Assembly (NCBI RefSeq): GCF_001583435.1
Contig: NZ_CP013251.1
Span: 1,196,001 to 1,260,000 of the forward strand
Reading direction: 5' to 3'
Length of the DNA: 64,000 bases
Source: Endozoicomonas montiporae CL-33
Lineage (GTDB): Bacteria; Pseudomonadota; Gammaproteobacteria; Pseudomonadales; Endozoicomonadaceae
Shown: positions 26,461-35,038 of the stretch, one piece after another
Layout of the letters: the number at the start of each line of letters is the position of its first letter
How positions within the stretch are numbered: position 1 is the stretch's first letter
The notes under the pieces: model-generated
What the model saw: only the letters and a program-made list of their open reading frames with translations
The model's database searches: none
What the model was told of the DNA's origin: nothing
Made by a program: the position numbers and the translations under genes

Positions 26461-28557
26461 TTACTTGTCAGCTTCTGCCTGAATCGCGGTCAGGGCGATG
26501 GTGTAAACGATGTCGTCTATCAGTGCACCACGGGACAGGTCGTTTACAGGCTTGTTCAGACCCTGCAGCATTGGGCCAACAGAGATGACGTCAGCACTGC
26601 GCTGAACGGCCTTGTAAGTGGTGTTACCGGTGTTCAGATCCGGGAAGACAAATACTGTCGCACGACCGGCAACGTCGGAGTCCGGCGCTTTACTGCGGGC
26701 TACCGATTCAACAGTCGCAGCGTCGTACTGCATAGGACCGTCAACGATCAGGTCAGGACGCTTCTGACGAACCAGCTCGGTAGCTTCACGAACACGCTCA
26801 ACGTCGGCACCCATACCGGAAGCACCGGTGGAGTAACTGATCATGGCAATGCGTGGGTCAATGCCGAAAGCGACAGCAGAGTCAGCACTCTGGATAGCAA
26901 TGTTAGACAGCGCTTCAGCATCCGGATTCGGGTTAACTGCACAGTCACCGTAAACCAGCACCTGGTCAGGCAGCAGCATGAAGAATACGGAAGAGACCAG
27001 ACCACCGGACTCACGGCTTGGCTTGATCAGCTGGAAAGCAGGACGGATAGTGTTTGCAGTGGTGTGAACGGCGCCGGAAACCAGACCGTCTACTTCACCC
27101 TGAGCCAGCATCATGGTACCCAGTACCACAGTGTCTTCCAACTGGGCTTCAGCCATAGGCGCGTTCAGACCCTTGTGCTTACGCAGTTCAACCATAGGCT
27201 CAACATAGCGGCCACGTACGTGTTCCGGATCCATGATGATCAGGCTTTCCGGCAGAGTAATGCCGTTATCGCGAGCCACCTGTTCGATGGCTTCACGGTT
27301 ACCCAGCAGGATGCACTCGGCAATGCCGCGCTCCTGACAGATGACGGCAGCCTGAATGGTACGAGGCTCATCACCTTCTGGCAGCACAACACGTTTTTTA
27401 GCCGCAATGGCGCGCTGAACCAGATTGTAACGGAAGGCAGGTGGAGACAGACGACGCTCGGAGATTTCTCCACAGTGGCCTTTGAACCAGTCGGTGTTCA
27501 GGTGTTCGGCCAGAGTGTTCATGACGGTTTCAACACGGATGCTGTCGTCAATCGGCAGTTCGTTGTTCATACGATCCAGCTTGCTGGCGGTATTGTATGA
27601 ATCGTGCTCGGTCAGCAGAACCGGCAGGCCGGTTGAAATGGCTTTCTGGCACAGTTCCATCACTGGCTCGGACGGGCGCAGGTCGCTGGTCAGCAGCAGG
27701 CCAGCCAGAGGAACACCGTTCAGTGCGGCCATAGCGGTTGCCAGAATGATGTCATCACGATCACCCGGAGCAATCACCAGATTGCCAGGCTTCAGGTGGT
27801 GAATCATATTGGTCGGGGTGCGGGCGCTCAGTGTGTAGGAAGTTACACGACGGGAGGCCATTTCACCTTCATTGATAATGCGGGTGCCCAGGTGATTGCT
27901 GATGTCCAGTGTGCGTGGGGAGGACAGGGAGCTGTTCCATGGAATGTAACCCAGTGGCAGGAACGCTTTGCGGGCAAATTCCGGCAGTGGTTTGAAAGCA
28001 CCGTCTTCACCTTTCAGCGAGTTCATGGTCTGCTCATCCAGTTTGTTCAGGATGTAACCAATCATGTTCGGGTTCTTGATGCCACCAAAGCTGTCGGCAG
28101 CAATTTCAAGCTTGTCGGCTTCGTCTTCCAGAGTGTTCTCACCCGGTTCGGAAACCAGAATGATGTCTGCGTTCAGGGTACGGGCCATGTCGTTGTTCAG
28201 ACGGTTGGCATACGGCATGCTGCGGGTAGGTACCAGACCTTCCACAACCATCACTTCGGCGCCCTTGGAAGCGTCGTCGAACAGAGCGACGATCTCTTCC
28301 ATCAGTTCATCACCCTTGTTGTCGCCCAGCAGGTCTTCAACACGGTTAGACGAAATAGGTGCCGGTGGCTCATGGTCCATGATGCGCTGTACCAGCTTGG
28401 TGGAGCGCTCAGGGCCGGTGTCCGACACGTGCAGCTGGGCAATCGGTTTGAAAAATTTAACGCGCAGACCCAGTTTGTCCAGGGCGCGCACCAGACCCAG
28501 AGTGACGGATGTCAGACCGACACCGTAGCGGGTTGGAGCAAGGAAGAATGTACGCAT
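26461..28557 (-). CDS. pta: Phosphate acetyltransferase
   Basis: The 698-residue long-form enzyme interconverts acetyl-CoA and acetyl phosphate. The N-terminal BioD-like P-loop domain begins MRTFFLAPTRYGVGLTSVTLGLVRAL. A DRTGG domain follows (about 220-330), and the C-terminal catalytic domain starts near 385 with YNLVQRAIAAKKRVVLPEGDEPRTIQAAVICQERGIAECILLG. It continues with GEVDGLVSGAVHTTANTIRPAFQLI and ends in GLNKPVNDLSRGALIDDIVYTIALTA. The length matches gammaproteobacterial Pta (about 700-714). It is the second gene of the ackA-pta operon, with two hairpins in the 118-bp gap that may set the ratio of the two products. Confidence 0.96.
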   Translation of the reverse strand: MRTFFLAPTRYGVGLTSVTLGLVRALDKLGLRVKFFKPIAQLHVSDTGPERSTKLVQRIMDHEPPAPISSNRVEDLLGDNKGDELMEEIVALFDDASKGAEVMVVEGLVPTRSMPYANRLNNDMARTLNADIILVSEPGENTLEDEADKLEIAADSFGGIKNPNMIGYILNKLDEQTMNSLKGEDGAFKPLPEFARKAFLPLGYIPWNSSLSSPRTLDISNHLGTRIINEGEMASRRVTSYTLSARTPTNMIHHLKPGNLVIAPGDRDDIILATAMAALNGVPLAGLLLTSDLRPSEPVMELCQKAISTGLPVLLTEHDSYNTASKLDRMNNELPIDDSIRVETVMNTLAEHLNTDWFKGHCGEISERRLSPPAFRYNLVQRAIAAKKRVVLPEGDEPRTIQAAVICQERGIAECILLGNREAIEQVARDNGITLPESLIIMDPEHVRGRYVEPMVELRKHKGLNAPMAEAQLEDTVVLGTMMLAQGEVDGLVSGAVHTTANTIRPAFQLIKPSRESGGLVSSVFFMLLPDQVLVYGDCAVNPNPDAEALSNIAIQSADSAVAFGIDPRIAMISYSTGASGMGADVERVREATELVRQKRPDLIVDGPMQYDAATVESVARSKAPDSDVAGRATVFVFPDLNTGNTTYKAVQRSADVISVGPMLQGLNKPVNDLSRGALIDDIVYTIALTAIQAEADK

Positions 28558-28589
28558 ACGACTATCCCGGAAAATACTTCAGACATACA

Positions 28590-28661
28590 CAACAGGAGGC
28601 ATACGCCTCCTGTTGGAAAAAACAGCAAATGCCGCCCCGCCGTAGGGCTAAGCCGGCATTT
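28590..28661 (-). terminator. Two hairpins between ackA and pta (attenuator-like)
   Basis: AAATGCCG (28628-28635) and CGGCATTT (28654-28661) form a stem that, on the minus strand, is followed by GCTGTTTTTT. It should cause partial termination after ackA. A second hairpin, CAACAGGAGGC-ATAC-GCCTCCTGTTG (28590-28615), stands 33 bp before the pta start and lacks a T tract. Confidence 0.65.
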
Positions 28662-28675
28662 ACACGATCCTCAGA

Positions 28676-29863
28676 TCAGGCAGTCAGAGCCTGAGTGTCA
28701 CGAGCGATCATCAGTTCTTCGTTGGTAGCAACTACCATGGCAACAGTAGAACCTTCTTCGGTGATGACACCGCTCTTGCCACGGAAGGTTTCGTCGTTCT
28801 TCTGCTCGTGCAGTTTGAAGCCGAAGATGCTCAGGCGCTCGATCACATTCTTGCGGATGATGCTGGAGTTTTCACCGATACCACCGGTGAATACCAGTGC
28901 ATCAACGCTACCCATAGCTGCAGCGAAACCAGCCAGTTTTTCGGCCAGAACGTGGCAGAATACGTCCAGAGTCAGCTGAGCACGCTTGTTGCCTTCCTGT
29001 GCAGCGTCTTCGATTACGCGGCAGTCACTGTCCATGCCGGACAGACCCAGCAGGCCGGATTCTTTGTTCAGCATTTCAGTGGTGCGCTCCAGGGAATAGC
29101 CGAGAGACTTGTTCAGGAAGTTGAACAGGTTCGGGTCGATATCGCCGGAACGGGTACCCATCACCAGACCTTCCAGTGGGGTCAGACCCATGGTGGTGTC
29201 AATGGACTTGCCATTCTTGATAGCACAGGCAGAAGCACCGTTACCCAGGTGAGCCACCATGATGCTGCTGTTGTTGATGTCCAGACCCAGCATGTCGGCA
29301 GCTGCCTGACCTACGTAGCGGTAGGAAGTGCCGTGAGCACCGTAACGACGAACGCCGTGCTTCTCGTAAAGCTCGTATGGAATAGCGTACAGGTAGGTTT
29401 CAGCTGCCATGGTCTGATGGAAAGCGGTGTCAAATACTACAGCGTTTGGCAGACCCGGGAAGAACTTCTGGGCAGCCTTGATGCCCAGCAGGTGAGCAGG
29501 GTTGTGCAGAGGTGCCAGAGGAATGCAGTCTTCGATAGCGGCGATAACTTCGTCGGTCACCAGAGCGGACTGGGTGAACTTTTCGCCACCGTGTACCACA
29601 CGATGACCAATAGCGGCGATGCGGTCGATCAGACCTTCTTCGCGCAGCAGACCCATCAGGCCTTCGATAGCCTGATCGTGAGCAGCCTGACCCAGAGCCT
29701 GGCTGCCTTTCTCGCCGTTGATCTTCCAACGCAGTACAGCTTCGCTGCTACCCATGCGCTCTGCCAGGCCGTTAATGCTTTCTTCTTCGGTAGCCGGGTT
29801 GATGACAGAGAACTTCAGGGAAGAACTGCCGCAGTTAATAACGAGAATGCTATCTTTGCTCAT
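28676..29863 (-). CDS. ackA: Acetate kinase
   Basis: The 395-residue ASKHA-fold enzyme transfers phosphate between acetyl phosphate and ADP. MSKDSILVINCGSSSLKFSVI is the N-terminal phosphate loop. IGHRVVHGGEKF, VFDTAFHQTMAAETYLYAIPYELYEKHGVRRYGAHGTSYRYV, and AHLGNGASACAIKNGKSIDTTMGLTPLEGL with MGTRSGDIDP are the acetokinase signatures with the catalytic Arg and Asp. FTGGIGENS is also present. It is the first gene of the ackA-pta operon. A perfect FNR/Anr-type site lies about 206 bp upstream of the start, suggesting induction when oxygen is low. Confidence 0.97.
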   Translation of the reverse strand: MSKDSILVINCGSSSLKFSVINPATEEESINGLAERMGSSEAVLRWKINGEKGSQALGQAAHDQAIEGLMGLLREEGLIDRIAAIGHRVVHGGEKFTQSALVTDEVIAAIEDCIPLAPLHNPAHLLGIKAAQKFFPGLPNAVVFDTAFHQTMAAETYLYAIPYELYEKHGVRRYGAHGTSYRYVGQAAADMLGLDINNSSIMVAHLGNGASACAIKNGKSIDTTMGLTPLEGLVMGTRSGDIDPNLFNFLNKSLGYSLERTTEMLNKESGLLGLSGMDSDCRVIEDAAQEGNKRAQLTLDVFCHVLAEKLAGFAAAMGSVDALVFTGGIGENSSIIRKNVIERLSIFGFKLHEQKNDETFRGKSGVITEEGSTVAMVVATNEELMIARDTQALTA

Positions 29864-30068
29864 AAAAACTATACCTAACTGAATCAGGACAATCAGTCCG
29901 TTATCAGAACTTCGTGATGCCTGTTAGTCTGGCATCACGACGATCCTTGAACTTCTGGTCTGGCGATGAAGTGCTCCGGATGCAAACCATCTGTGATGAA
30001 ATAATCAAACTTATTGTGCTTGCGATCTGACTGGGGAGCAGGTGCCGTAAAGCCCGTGATTATAACCA

Positions 30069-30082
30069 TTGATCTGGATCAA
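30069..30082. promoter_or_regulatory. FNR/Anr-type box upstream of ackA-pta
   Basis: TTGATCTGGATCAA matches the FNR/Anr consensus TTGAT-N4-ATCAA in all ten defined positions. It lies in the 400-bp gap upstream of ackA and downstream of the DUF805 gene. Fermentative acetate production under oxygen limitation makes functional sense. Confidence 0.72.
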
Positions 30083-30261
30083 TGGACTGCGTATTGATGC
30101 GTATATTGGTGGTTGAATGTTAGCCAGTGTGAACTGTTGAGTGGTGTTTATTGATCGTGTTTCGATTGATGTTTCTCTTAAATTTTTAACGGTTTCAGTC
30201 TCGGCATTCGGGCATACCTGACAACAAATGTAGTCACTTATGACAGATACTCAAGTACGGC

Positions 30262-31128
30262 TTATGTTGACAGAAACGGCAGGGATGACAGGAAGGGCAG
30301 ATGACTCTCAATTCCCTCTGGTATCTGCTTGGACCATTCAGCAGGCAGATGCTGGATTTGTTTCAGCAATTCATCCTGATAGAAATAAGCTCCGCCAGAA
30401 GTAACCAGTAGAAGAATCACTGGAATATAGAGCCCCAGTAATCGGGCAAATTGTCCGGGTGATTCGGGTGGGTTGCCATAGTCATTATCCCCTTTTGAGC
30501 CTCTTCCTAAAGCCAGCCAGCCCATAAACAGCAGGTTAACAATGGGAATGATCATGAACAGCCACAGCGAGCCATTACGGTTCATATCATGCAGACGTGA
30601 AGCCATGGCATAAACAGCAACCAGAATGCCCAGAGCGTGCATACCCAGACCTATAGCGGTGATCTGCTGAATAGTGAGCATTCCCACTGCCAGTTTGGGG
30701 AGATAGACGGGCATCAGTAAAGCGGCAGCTTCTATTGCCAGAACCAGCCAGCACAGACTGATGTAATGACACCGGCCAATGCGTCGCATAAGGCGCAAAG
30801 GTTTTTTTGATCCGGAACGGATTCGGCTACTGATGTCAGCCGTAAGGGAAGGTTCTTTTATGCTCCGGTCGGCCGGCTTTAGCTCGCTGCCGTCGTCCAT
30901 GTTGACAATCCGGCACAGACCTCCGGCCTGCATGATGCCTTTTTCGTATTTTCGGGCATCTTCCTTTGAAAGATTTTTACCAAGAGCGTAGGACTTGCCG
31001 GAAAACAGACGGTTGATGCGGGCATCATCGGCCTTAAATAGTTTTTGCAGGCGTTCTTTGACGTTTTCTTCGTCGTTCTCGTCGAAAACTTGTCCTTCGA
31101 AGAGCACTTTATAGTGTTTGGCAGCCAT
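30262..31128 (-). CDS. DUF805 membrane protein with N-terminal cytoplasmic domain
   Basis: From ATG 31128 the protein has 288 residues (the frame opens at ATG 31140). Residues 1-75 form a soluble domain (YKVLFEGQVFDENDEENVKERLQKLFKADDARI, then EDARKYEKGIMQAGGLCRI), like those attached to other proteobacterial DUF805 proteins. The remainder has four to five membrane segments, with DUF805 marks such as RLHDMNRNGSLWLFMIIPIVNLLFMGWLALGRGSKGDNDYG. The function of DUF805 proteins is unknown. It is next to hemJ in the same direction, but a 78-bp gap and differing roles give no clear link. Confidence 0.78.
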   Translation of the reverse strand: MAAKHYKVLFEGQVFDENDEENVKERLQKLFKADDARINRLFSGKSYALGKNLSKEDARKYEKGIMQAGGLCRIVNMDDGSELKPADRSIKEPSLTADISSRIRSGSKKPLRLMRRIGRCHYISLCWLVLAIEAAALLMPVYLPKLAVGMLTIQQITAIGLGMHALGILVAVYAMASRLHDMNRNGSLWLFMIIPIVNLLFMGWLALGRGSKGDNDYGNPPESPGQFARLLGLYIPVILLLVTSGGAYFYQDELLKQIQHLPAEWSKQIPEGIESHLPFLSSLPFLST

Positions 31129-31217
31129 GCCGGAGTCCATTGGTGATTTCAGGCTATTTAATGGTTATAGCATTTGCACCAGCGGGGTGCCTGAATCACC
31201 AAAGACTCGGATTATTT

Positions 31218-31640
31218 TCAGAATGGTTTGACCACGGCCAGTATGATGATGCCGATCAGAAACAGCACGGGCACTTCATTGAACCATCGATAAAAGGTGT
31301 GGGAACGGGTATTGGCATCTCTGGCAAACTTCTTCACAAAAGCACCGCAGACGTGGTGGTAACCAATTAACAGGAATACCAGCGTCAGTTTGGCATGCAT
31401 CCAGCCACTGCTCATGTAGTAGGATGTGTTATAGCTCAGCAGCCAGAAGCCCAGAATCAGGGTGGCGAGCATGGATGGCAGGGCAATACCTTTGTACAGC
31501 TTGCGCTCCATCACCTTGAACCGTTCATTACTGATGCTGTCGTCACTCATAGCGTGATAAACAAACAGCCTGGGCAAATAGAACAGGGCAGCAAACCAGC
31601 AAACCATGGCAATCAGATGAAAAGCTTTAACCCAGAGCAT
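31218..31640 (-). CDS. hemJ: Protoporphyrinogen IX oxidase HemJ
   Basis: The 140-residue protein with four membrane helices starts MLWVKAFHLIAMVCWFAALFYLPRLFVYHA, the HemJ signature with the conserved His and Arg. SSGWMHAKLTLVFLLIGYHH and FNEVPVLFLIGIIILAVVKPF complete the family pattern. It oxidises protoporphyrinogen to protoporphyrin late in heme synthesis and replaces HemG/HemY in many marine proteobacteria. In Pseudomonas-like genomes it lies near argC, as here. Its 137-bp upstream gap holds 14-bp tandem repeats. Confidence 0.93.
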   Translation of the reverse strand: MLWVKAFHLIAMVCWFAALFYLPRLFVYHAMSDDSISNERFKVMERKLYKGIALPSMLATLILGFWLLSYNTSYYMSSGWMHAKLTLVFLLIGYHHVCGAFVKKFARDANTRSHTFYRWFNEVPVLFLIGIIILAVVKPF

Positions 31641-31696
31641 GGACGTGTACCCCTGTTCGACAGATTGTTGTGATAGTTATTGTTCGATCAATAGTG

Positions 31697-31738
31697 TTGG
31701 ATAGCTATTGTTGGATAGCTATTGTTGAATAGTTATTG
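31697..31738. repeat. Three 14-bp tandem repeats upstream of hemJ
   Basis: TTGGATAGCTATTG occurs twice in direct tandem and a third time as TTGAATAGTTATTG. A further degenerate copy may lie at 31677-31694. Each contains the palindrome ATAGCTAT. They lie 57-98 bp upstream of the hemJ start. Confidence 0.8.
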
Positions 31739-31777
31739 TCTGAACAGGGTAGCCGGAACTTTCGCAGGGTAAAAGGA

Positions 31778-33370
31778 CTAACGGTAGAAATTGTCGATAG
31801 CTTCTCTGGTCACGACGCCACAAAGCACACTCTGTCGTCTGCCTGACGTGTAAACGCCCAGCACTTCAACCGAGTGTGTTTCCATGATTTCCAGCGCATC
31901 CTGCAACGATGCATGAACGGGTACCGGAACAATCTCTTTGTTGTCGAGAAGCTCAAAGTGCCTGCTCATGACCGTTGCGACCCCTTTCTGGCTGAGTAGT
32001 TGTTTCAGTAACGAATGTTGGTGGCTGTAACCTTTGGCGAGTAATTGCATTTCAATCAGGCCGCCCCGTGAGGTTAGGCGCCCTGCAATCAGGCAGGCAA
32101 TCACAATGGTGAACATGGCGGGCATGATAATATGCGGGTTACGGGTCAGTTCGAGAACAGTGACCAGCGCTGCCATGGGAGCCTGTAACACGGCAGCCAT
32201 CATGGCCACCATACCGAGCAGGGCGTGAAAGGCACTGCTGACGTCGGGAAGGTTGAGTAAAAAATCCCCCATGTGACCAAAGGCCGCACCGGCTAAAGCG
32301 CCCATCATGAGTGACGGGCCAATAATTCCGCCGGGAATGCCCAGCCCGGTGACAACAGCTGTTGTGACCAGCTTGGCAACCATCAGTATGAGCAGAAAGG
32401 TAATATTCATCAGTTCGCCATTCAGAATTAACTCAATGGTGTCATAGCCGATGCCCATAACGGCTGGCAGAAAATAGCCGACAGTGCCCATAAACAGGCC
32501 TGCCAGTATGATCGGGTTGATAAAGAGCTGTTGTCGTTTACTGGCTGTCCATAACTGAAGTCTGATAAACCCTGCCGCCAGAATGCCTATCAGGCAGGCA
32601 GAGGCGGCAGCAATACCTAACTCGGTTAAAGAGGCCATAGGAATAACTGGCACAACGAAGGCCGGGTCGGGGCCGTACATAATCTGCGACAGAACGGCCG
32701 CCATGACTGCGGCGGCCATCACCGGAATAAAACTGTTCAGTGCGTACTGTCGAACAACCACTTCCATGGCGAAAATGACACCTGCCATCGGTGTATTAAA
32801 CGACGCTGAAATGGCAGCAGCACCACCACAGGCTGCCAGTATCCTCAGTGTGTTCTGAGGGAGTTTCAGCTTCTGCCCCAGCAGACTGCCTGTGGCCGCG
32901 CCGACGTGAACGGCGGGGCCTTCCCTGCCAACAGAAAAACCACCAATCAGCGCCATGATGGCACCGAAAAACTGCAATACCATACTGGTGAATGACATTT
33001 TTCCCTTGTGAAACTGAAGTCGTTCCACAACGTGCAGAATACCAACAGAGCGTCGTTTGGCAGAGGCACATGAAAACAGCAGAAGAATGAAGACTGAGCC
33101 AATAACAGGAATGATAAATCGTGCAAGGTCAGGCAGCGTTTCAAAGTGTTCGTCGCCCATTGGCAGCCAGAAGCTGGTGGAGTAATGGATGATTTCGCGA
33201 AACAGAATCAGCAAACCGCCAGCCAGCAGTCCGATCAGCATGCCAATACACGTCAGCTGTGGCAGGGCGTCGGTACTGGAAAGCTTGATGCGCAATTGAT
33301 GCAATGAATGATGATGTTCCGGCGGCAGGTGGTCGGGCAAGGTGGCTCCTGATGTTGAATGGCGTTTCAC
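31778..33370 (-). CDS. ClC-type chloride channel/transporter with CBS domain
   Basis: The 530-residue protein has about a dozen membrane segments. VGREGPAVHVGAATGSLLG contains the gating Glu of the GREGP motif, and GLGIPGGIIGPSLMMGALAGAAFG is the later selectivity motif. The first ClC motif (GSGIP in E. coli ClcA) is not recognisable; the position reads RRSVGILHVVERL, so the central Ser ligand may be lost, as in divergent ClC branches. Residues about 465-530 form a CBS motif ending SVEVLGVYTSGRRQSVLCGVVTREAIDNF. Start is GTG 33370 with a weak ribosome site. Cl-/H+ exchange or channel function cannot be separated by sequence alone. Confidence 0.9.
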   Translation of the reverse strand: MKRHSTSGATLPDHLPPEHHHSLHQLRIKLSSTDALPQLTCIGMLIGLLAGGLLILFREIIHYSTSFWLPMGDEHFETLPDLARFIIPVIGSVFILLLFSCASAKRRSVGILHVVERLQFHKGKMSFTSMVLQFFGAIMALIGGFSVGREGPAVHVGAATGSLLGQKLKLPQNTLRILAACGGAAAISASFNTPMAGVIFAMEVVVRQYALNSFIPVMAAAVMAAVLSQIMYGPDPAFVVPVIPMASLTELGIAAASACLIGILAAGFIRLQLWTASKRQQLFINPIILAGLFMGTVGYFLPAVMGIGYDTIELILNGELMNITFLLILMVAKLVTTAVVTGLGIPGGIIGPSLMMGALAGAAFGHMGDFLLNLPDVSSAFHALLGMVAMMAAVLQAPMAALVTVLELTRNPHIIMPAMFTIVIACLIAGRLTSRGGLIEMQLLAKGYSHQHSLLKQLLSQKGVATVMSRHFELLDNKEIVPVPVHASLQDALEIMETHSVEVLGVYTSGRRQSVLCGVVTREAIDNFYR

Positions 33371-33497
33371 CGACAGATTCTATCTGATCAGCACCGAGTA
33401 GTTAATGAATTAAGTGCTGTGAATCAGTGACTCTCTTATCGGTCAGGAGCCTTTGTGGTAAAAATAGGCTTTTTCAGCGGTCAGGCGAAAAAGCATC

Positions 33498-33848
33498 ATG
33501 CTCTCAGGCTTTGTCATTTTACTGTTGTTCACCGTTGTCGGTGAGGCCATCAGTGCCATTTTCAACCTTCCCATTCCCGGGGCCGTGGCAGGGCTTATCC
33601 TGCTTGTGATCTGGCTGCAAATAAAGGGTGGTGCATCTGAGGATCTGCAGAAGGTCAGTCAGTTTTGTATTCATTACATGGCGATCCTGTTTATTCCGGC
33701 GTCTGTTGCTGTCTTTTTTATGACCGACCTTTTGTCCCGCCAATGGTTGCCGTTGGTATTAGCCACTTTTGTTGCCACACCGTTGGGGATTGTCATCAGT
33801 GGGCACTTTATGCAGTGGTTATTGCGTCGCAGGGAGAAGCAGTCATGA
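33498..33848 (+). CDS. lrgA: CidA/LrgA family protein
   Basis: The 116-residue protein has four predicted membrane helices. FTVVGEAISAIFNLPIPGAVAGLILLVIWL is the LrgA/CidA signature (LP-PG-V-G-LL), followed by FIPASVAVFF. These holin-like proteins modulate murein hydrolase release or metabolite export with an LrgB partner. Its stop overlaps the next start by 4 bp (ATGA), giving translational coupling to lrgB. The Shine-Dalgarno is poor, so the start could be slightly different. Confidence 0.88.
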   Translation: MLSGFVILLLFTVVGEAISAIFNLPIPGAVAGLILLVIWLQIKGGASEDLQKVSQFCIHYMAILFIPASVAVFFMTDLLSRQWLPLVLATFVATPLGIVISGHFMQWLLRRREKQS

Positions 33849-34561
33849 ATGACCTGTTGCTGCGTCTGGAAATGTTTATGTCAAATCCGGTGACCGTTTT
33901 GCTGCTTACACTGGGCGCTTATCTGGTGGGTGAGCGCTTATTTATCCGCAGTGGGCGCAAAGGTTGGTTTCACCCGGTGATAGTGGGCAGTGTGCTGGTA
34001 TTTCTGGTGATTCGTTTGTCTTCCATGAGCATTGAAACTTATGCCGAGCACAGCTCTATTCTAAAAACACTGCTGGCGCCGTTTACTGTCGCACTGGCTA
34101 TTCCTCTGTCTCAGCAGTTACACCATGTTCGTCAACATGCGGGCCCGATTATCTTTACTTTGTTGCTCGGTGCCGTTCTGGTTGTGTTGTTAGGGTTGGG
34201 ATTTGCCTGGGTCAGCGGTGCCGAGAATGATGTGCTTCTGTCAGTATCTACCAAAGGGGTGACCACGGCTGTTGCTTTGGCGTTGTCGGAAAAAATGGGC
34301 GGCATTGTGCCTGTTGCAGTGGCGGTGGTCTGTATTTCCGGAATTTATGGCGGGCTTGTCGGGCCATGGGTATGCCGTAAAACCGGAGTAACAGATATTC
34401 GCGCTACCGGCTTTGCTCTGGGCATTCATGCTCATGCCGGAGGCACCGCCATGGCATTTGGTATAAATCCGACCATGGGCGTATATTCGAGTCTGGCAAT
34501 GTGTCTGAATGCCATTCTGACAGCCATGGTATTACCTTATGTGGTGGCTTATTTGTTTTAA
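33845..34561 (+). CDS. lrgB: LrgB/CidB family protein
   Basis: From ATG 33845 this is a 238-residue membrane protein. The frame is open further upstream but overlaps lrgA, so the ATGA junction is the natural start. LGAYLVGERLFIRSG, then SVSTKGVTTAVALALSEKMGGIVPVAVAVVCISGIYGGLVGPWV and ALGIHAHAGGTAMAFGINPTMGVYSSLAMCLNAIL, are the LrgB signatures. It is the partner of LrgA. Neither a LytTR two-component system nor a LysR regulator is adjacent. Confidence 0.9.
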   Translation: MNDLLLRLEMFMSNPVTVLLLTLGAYLVGERLFIRSGRKGWFHPVIVGSVLVFLVIRLSSMSIETYAEHSSILKTLLAPFTVALAIPLSQQLHHVRQHAGPIIFTLLLGAVLVVLLGLGFAWVSGAENDVLLSVSTKGVTTAVALALSEKMGGIVPVAVAVVCISGIYGGLVGPWVCRKTGVTDIRATGFALGIHAHAGGTAMAFGINPTMGVYSSLAMCLNAILTAMVLPYVVAYLF

Positions 34562-34576
34562 TCCGAGGCTTTTGGG

Positions 34577-34792
34577 ATGTTTGAGAAACAGGATCTGTTG
34601 AAGCTGGCACGAATGACCATGCCATTTGGGAAATACAGTGGACGTGTGCTGATTGATCTGCCAGAAGAGTATTTGCTCTGGTTTGCTAAAAAAGGATTTC
34701 CGGAAGGCGAGCTGGGGCGTTTGCTTCAGCTCGCTCTGGAAATCCATATTAATGGTCTCACAGGGATTATTCAGCCATTAAAAGACCGGTAG
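34577..34792 (+). CDS. DUF3820 family protein
   Basis: The 71-residue protein carries MPFGKYSGRVLIDLPEEYLLWFAKKGFPEGELGRLLQLALEI, the complete DUF3820 pattern (MPFGK-G-L-DLP-YL-WF-GFP-G-LG). The family is conserved in gammaproteobacteria without proven function. Similar modules occur fused to exonuclease-like proteins. It begins 15 bp after lrgB, probably in the same transcript. A full-length palindromic element lies just after its stop. Confidence 0.88.
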   Translation: MFEKQDLLKLARMTMPFGKYSGRVLIDLPEEYLLWFAKKGFPEGELGRLLQLALEIHINGLTGIIQPLKDR

Positions 34793-34799
34793 TTTTTTA

Positions 34800-34960
34800 A
34801 GAAGCTGTTCACGATCTTATTGAGGGCTGCAAATGTCGATAAATTGCCCCTGCTTTTTGATCTCATTCGTTGCGTAGCACCACTACGCGCCTCATGAGAT
34901 CAAAAAACAGCAACAATTTCTCAGCATTTTCGCTTTCCTCAAAAGATCATGAACATCTTC
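34800..34960. repeat. 161-bp full-length palindromic element (MITE-like, copy a)
   Basis: The two halves match along the whole length: GAAGCTGTTCACGATCTTAT at the left equals the reverse complement of the right end (GAAGATGTTCATGATCTTTT) with few changes, and the inner arms share TTTTTGATCTCAT. The centre is CGTAGC-ACC-ACTACG. TA lies at both flanks. It separates the DUF3820 gene from argC. Confidence 0.85.
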
Positions 34961-35038
34961 TAAGCCCATTCTTGCAAAAACAAGTCTGAATAAATATGCT
35001 CACTTTGTAGATAAATATACCAATAGGAAAGAGCGATA

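Noticed and set aside
27796..28728. 310-residue open frame on the plus strand
   Set aside because: It lies antisense to pta, follows the reverse pattern of its codons, and shows no family or ribosome site.
28808..29878. 356-residue open frame on the plus strand
   Set aside because: It is antisense to ackA, a well-supported gene, and is a product of its codon bias.
31672..31745. Possible CRISPR or iteron origin
   Set aside because: Only three 14-bp units without spacers, and no Rep or DnaA-box context.
33665..33844. Longer N-terminus for LrgB
   Set aside because: It would overlap lrgA almost half-way; the ATGA junction at 33845 gives the normal family length.
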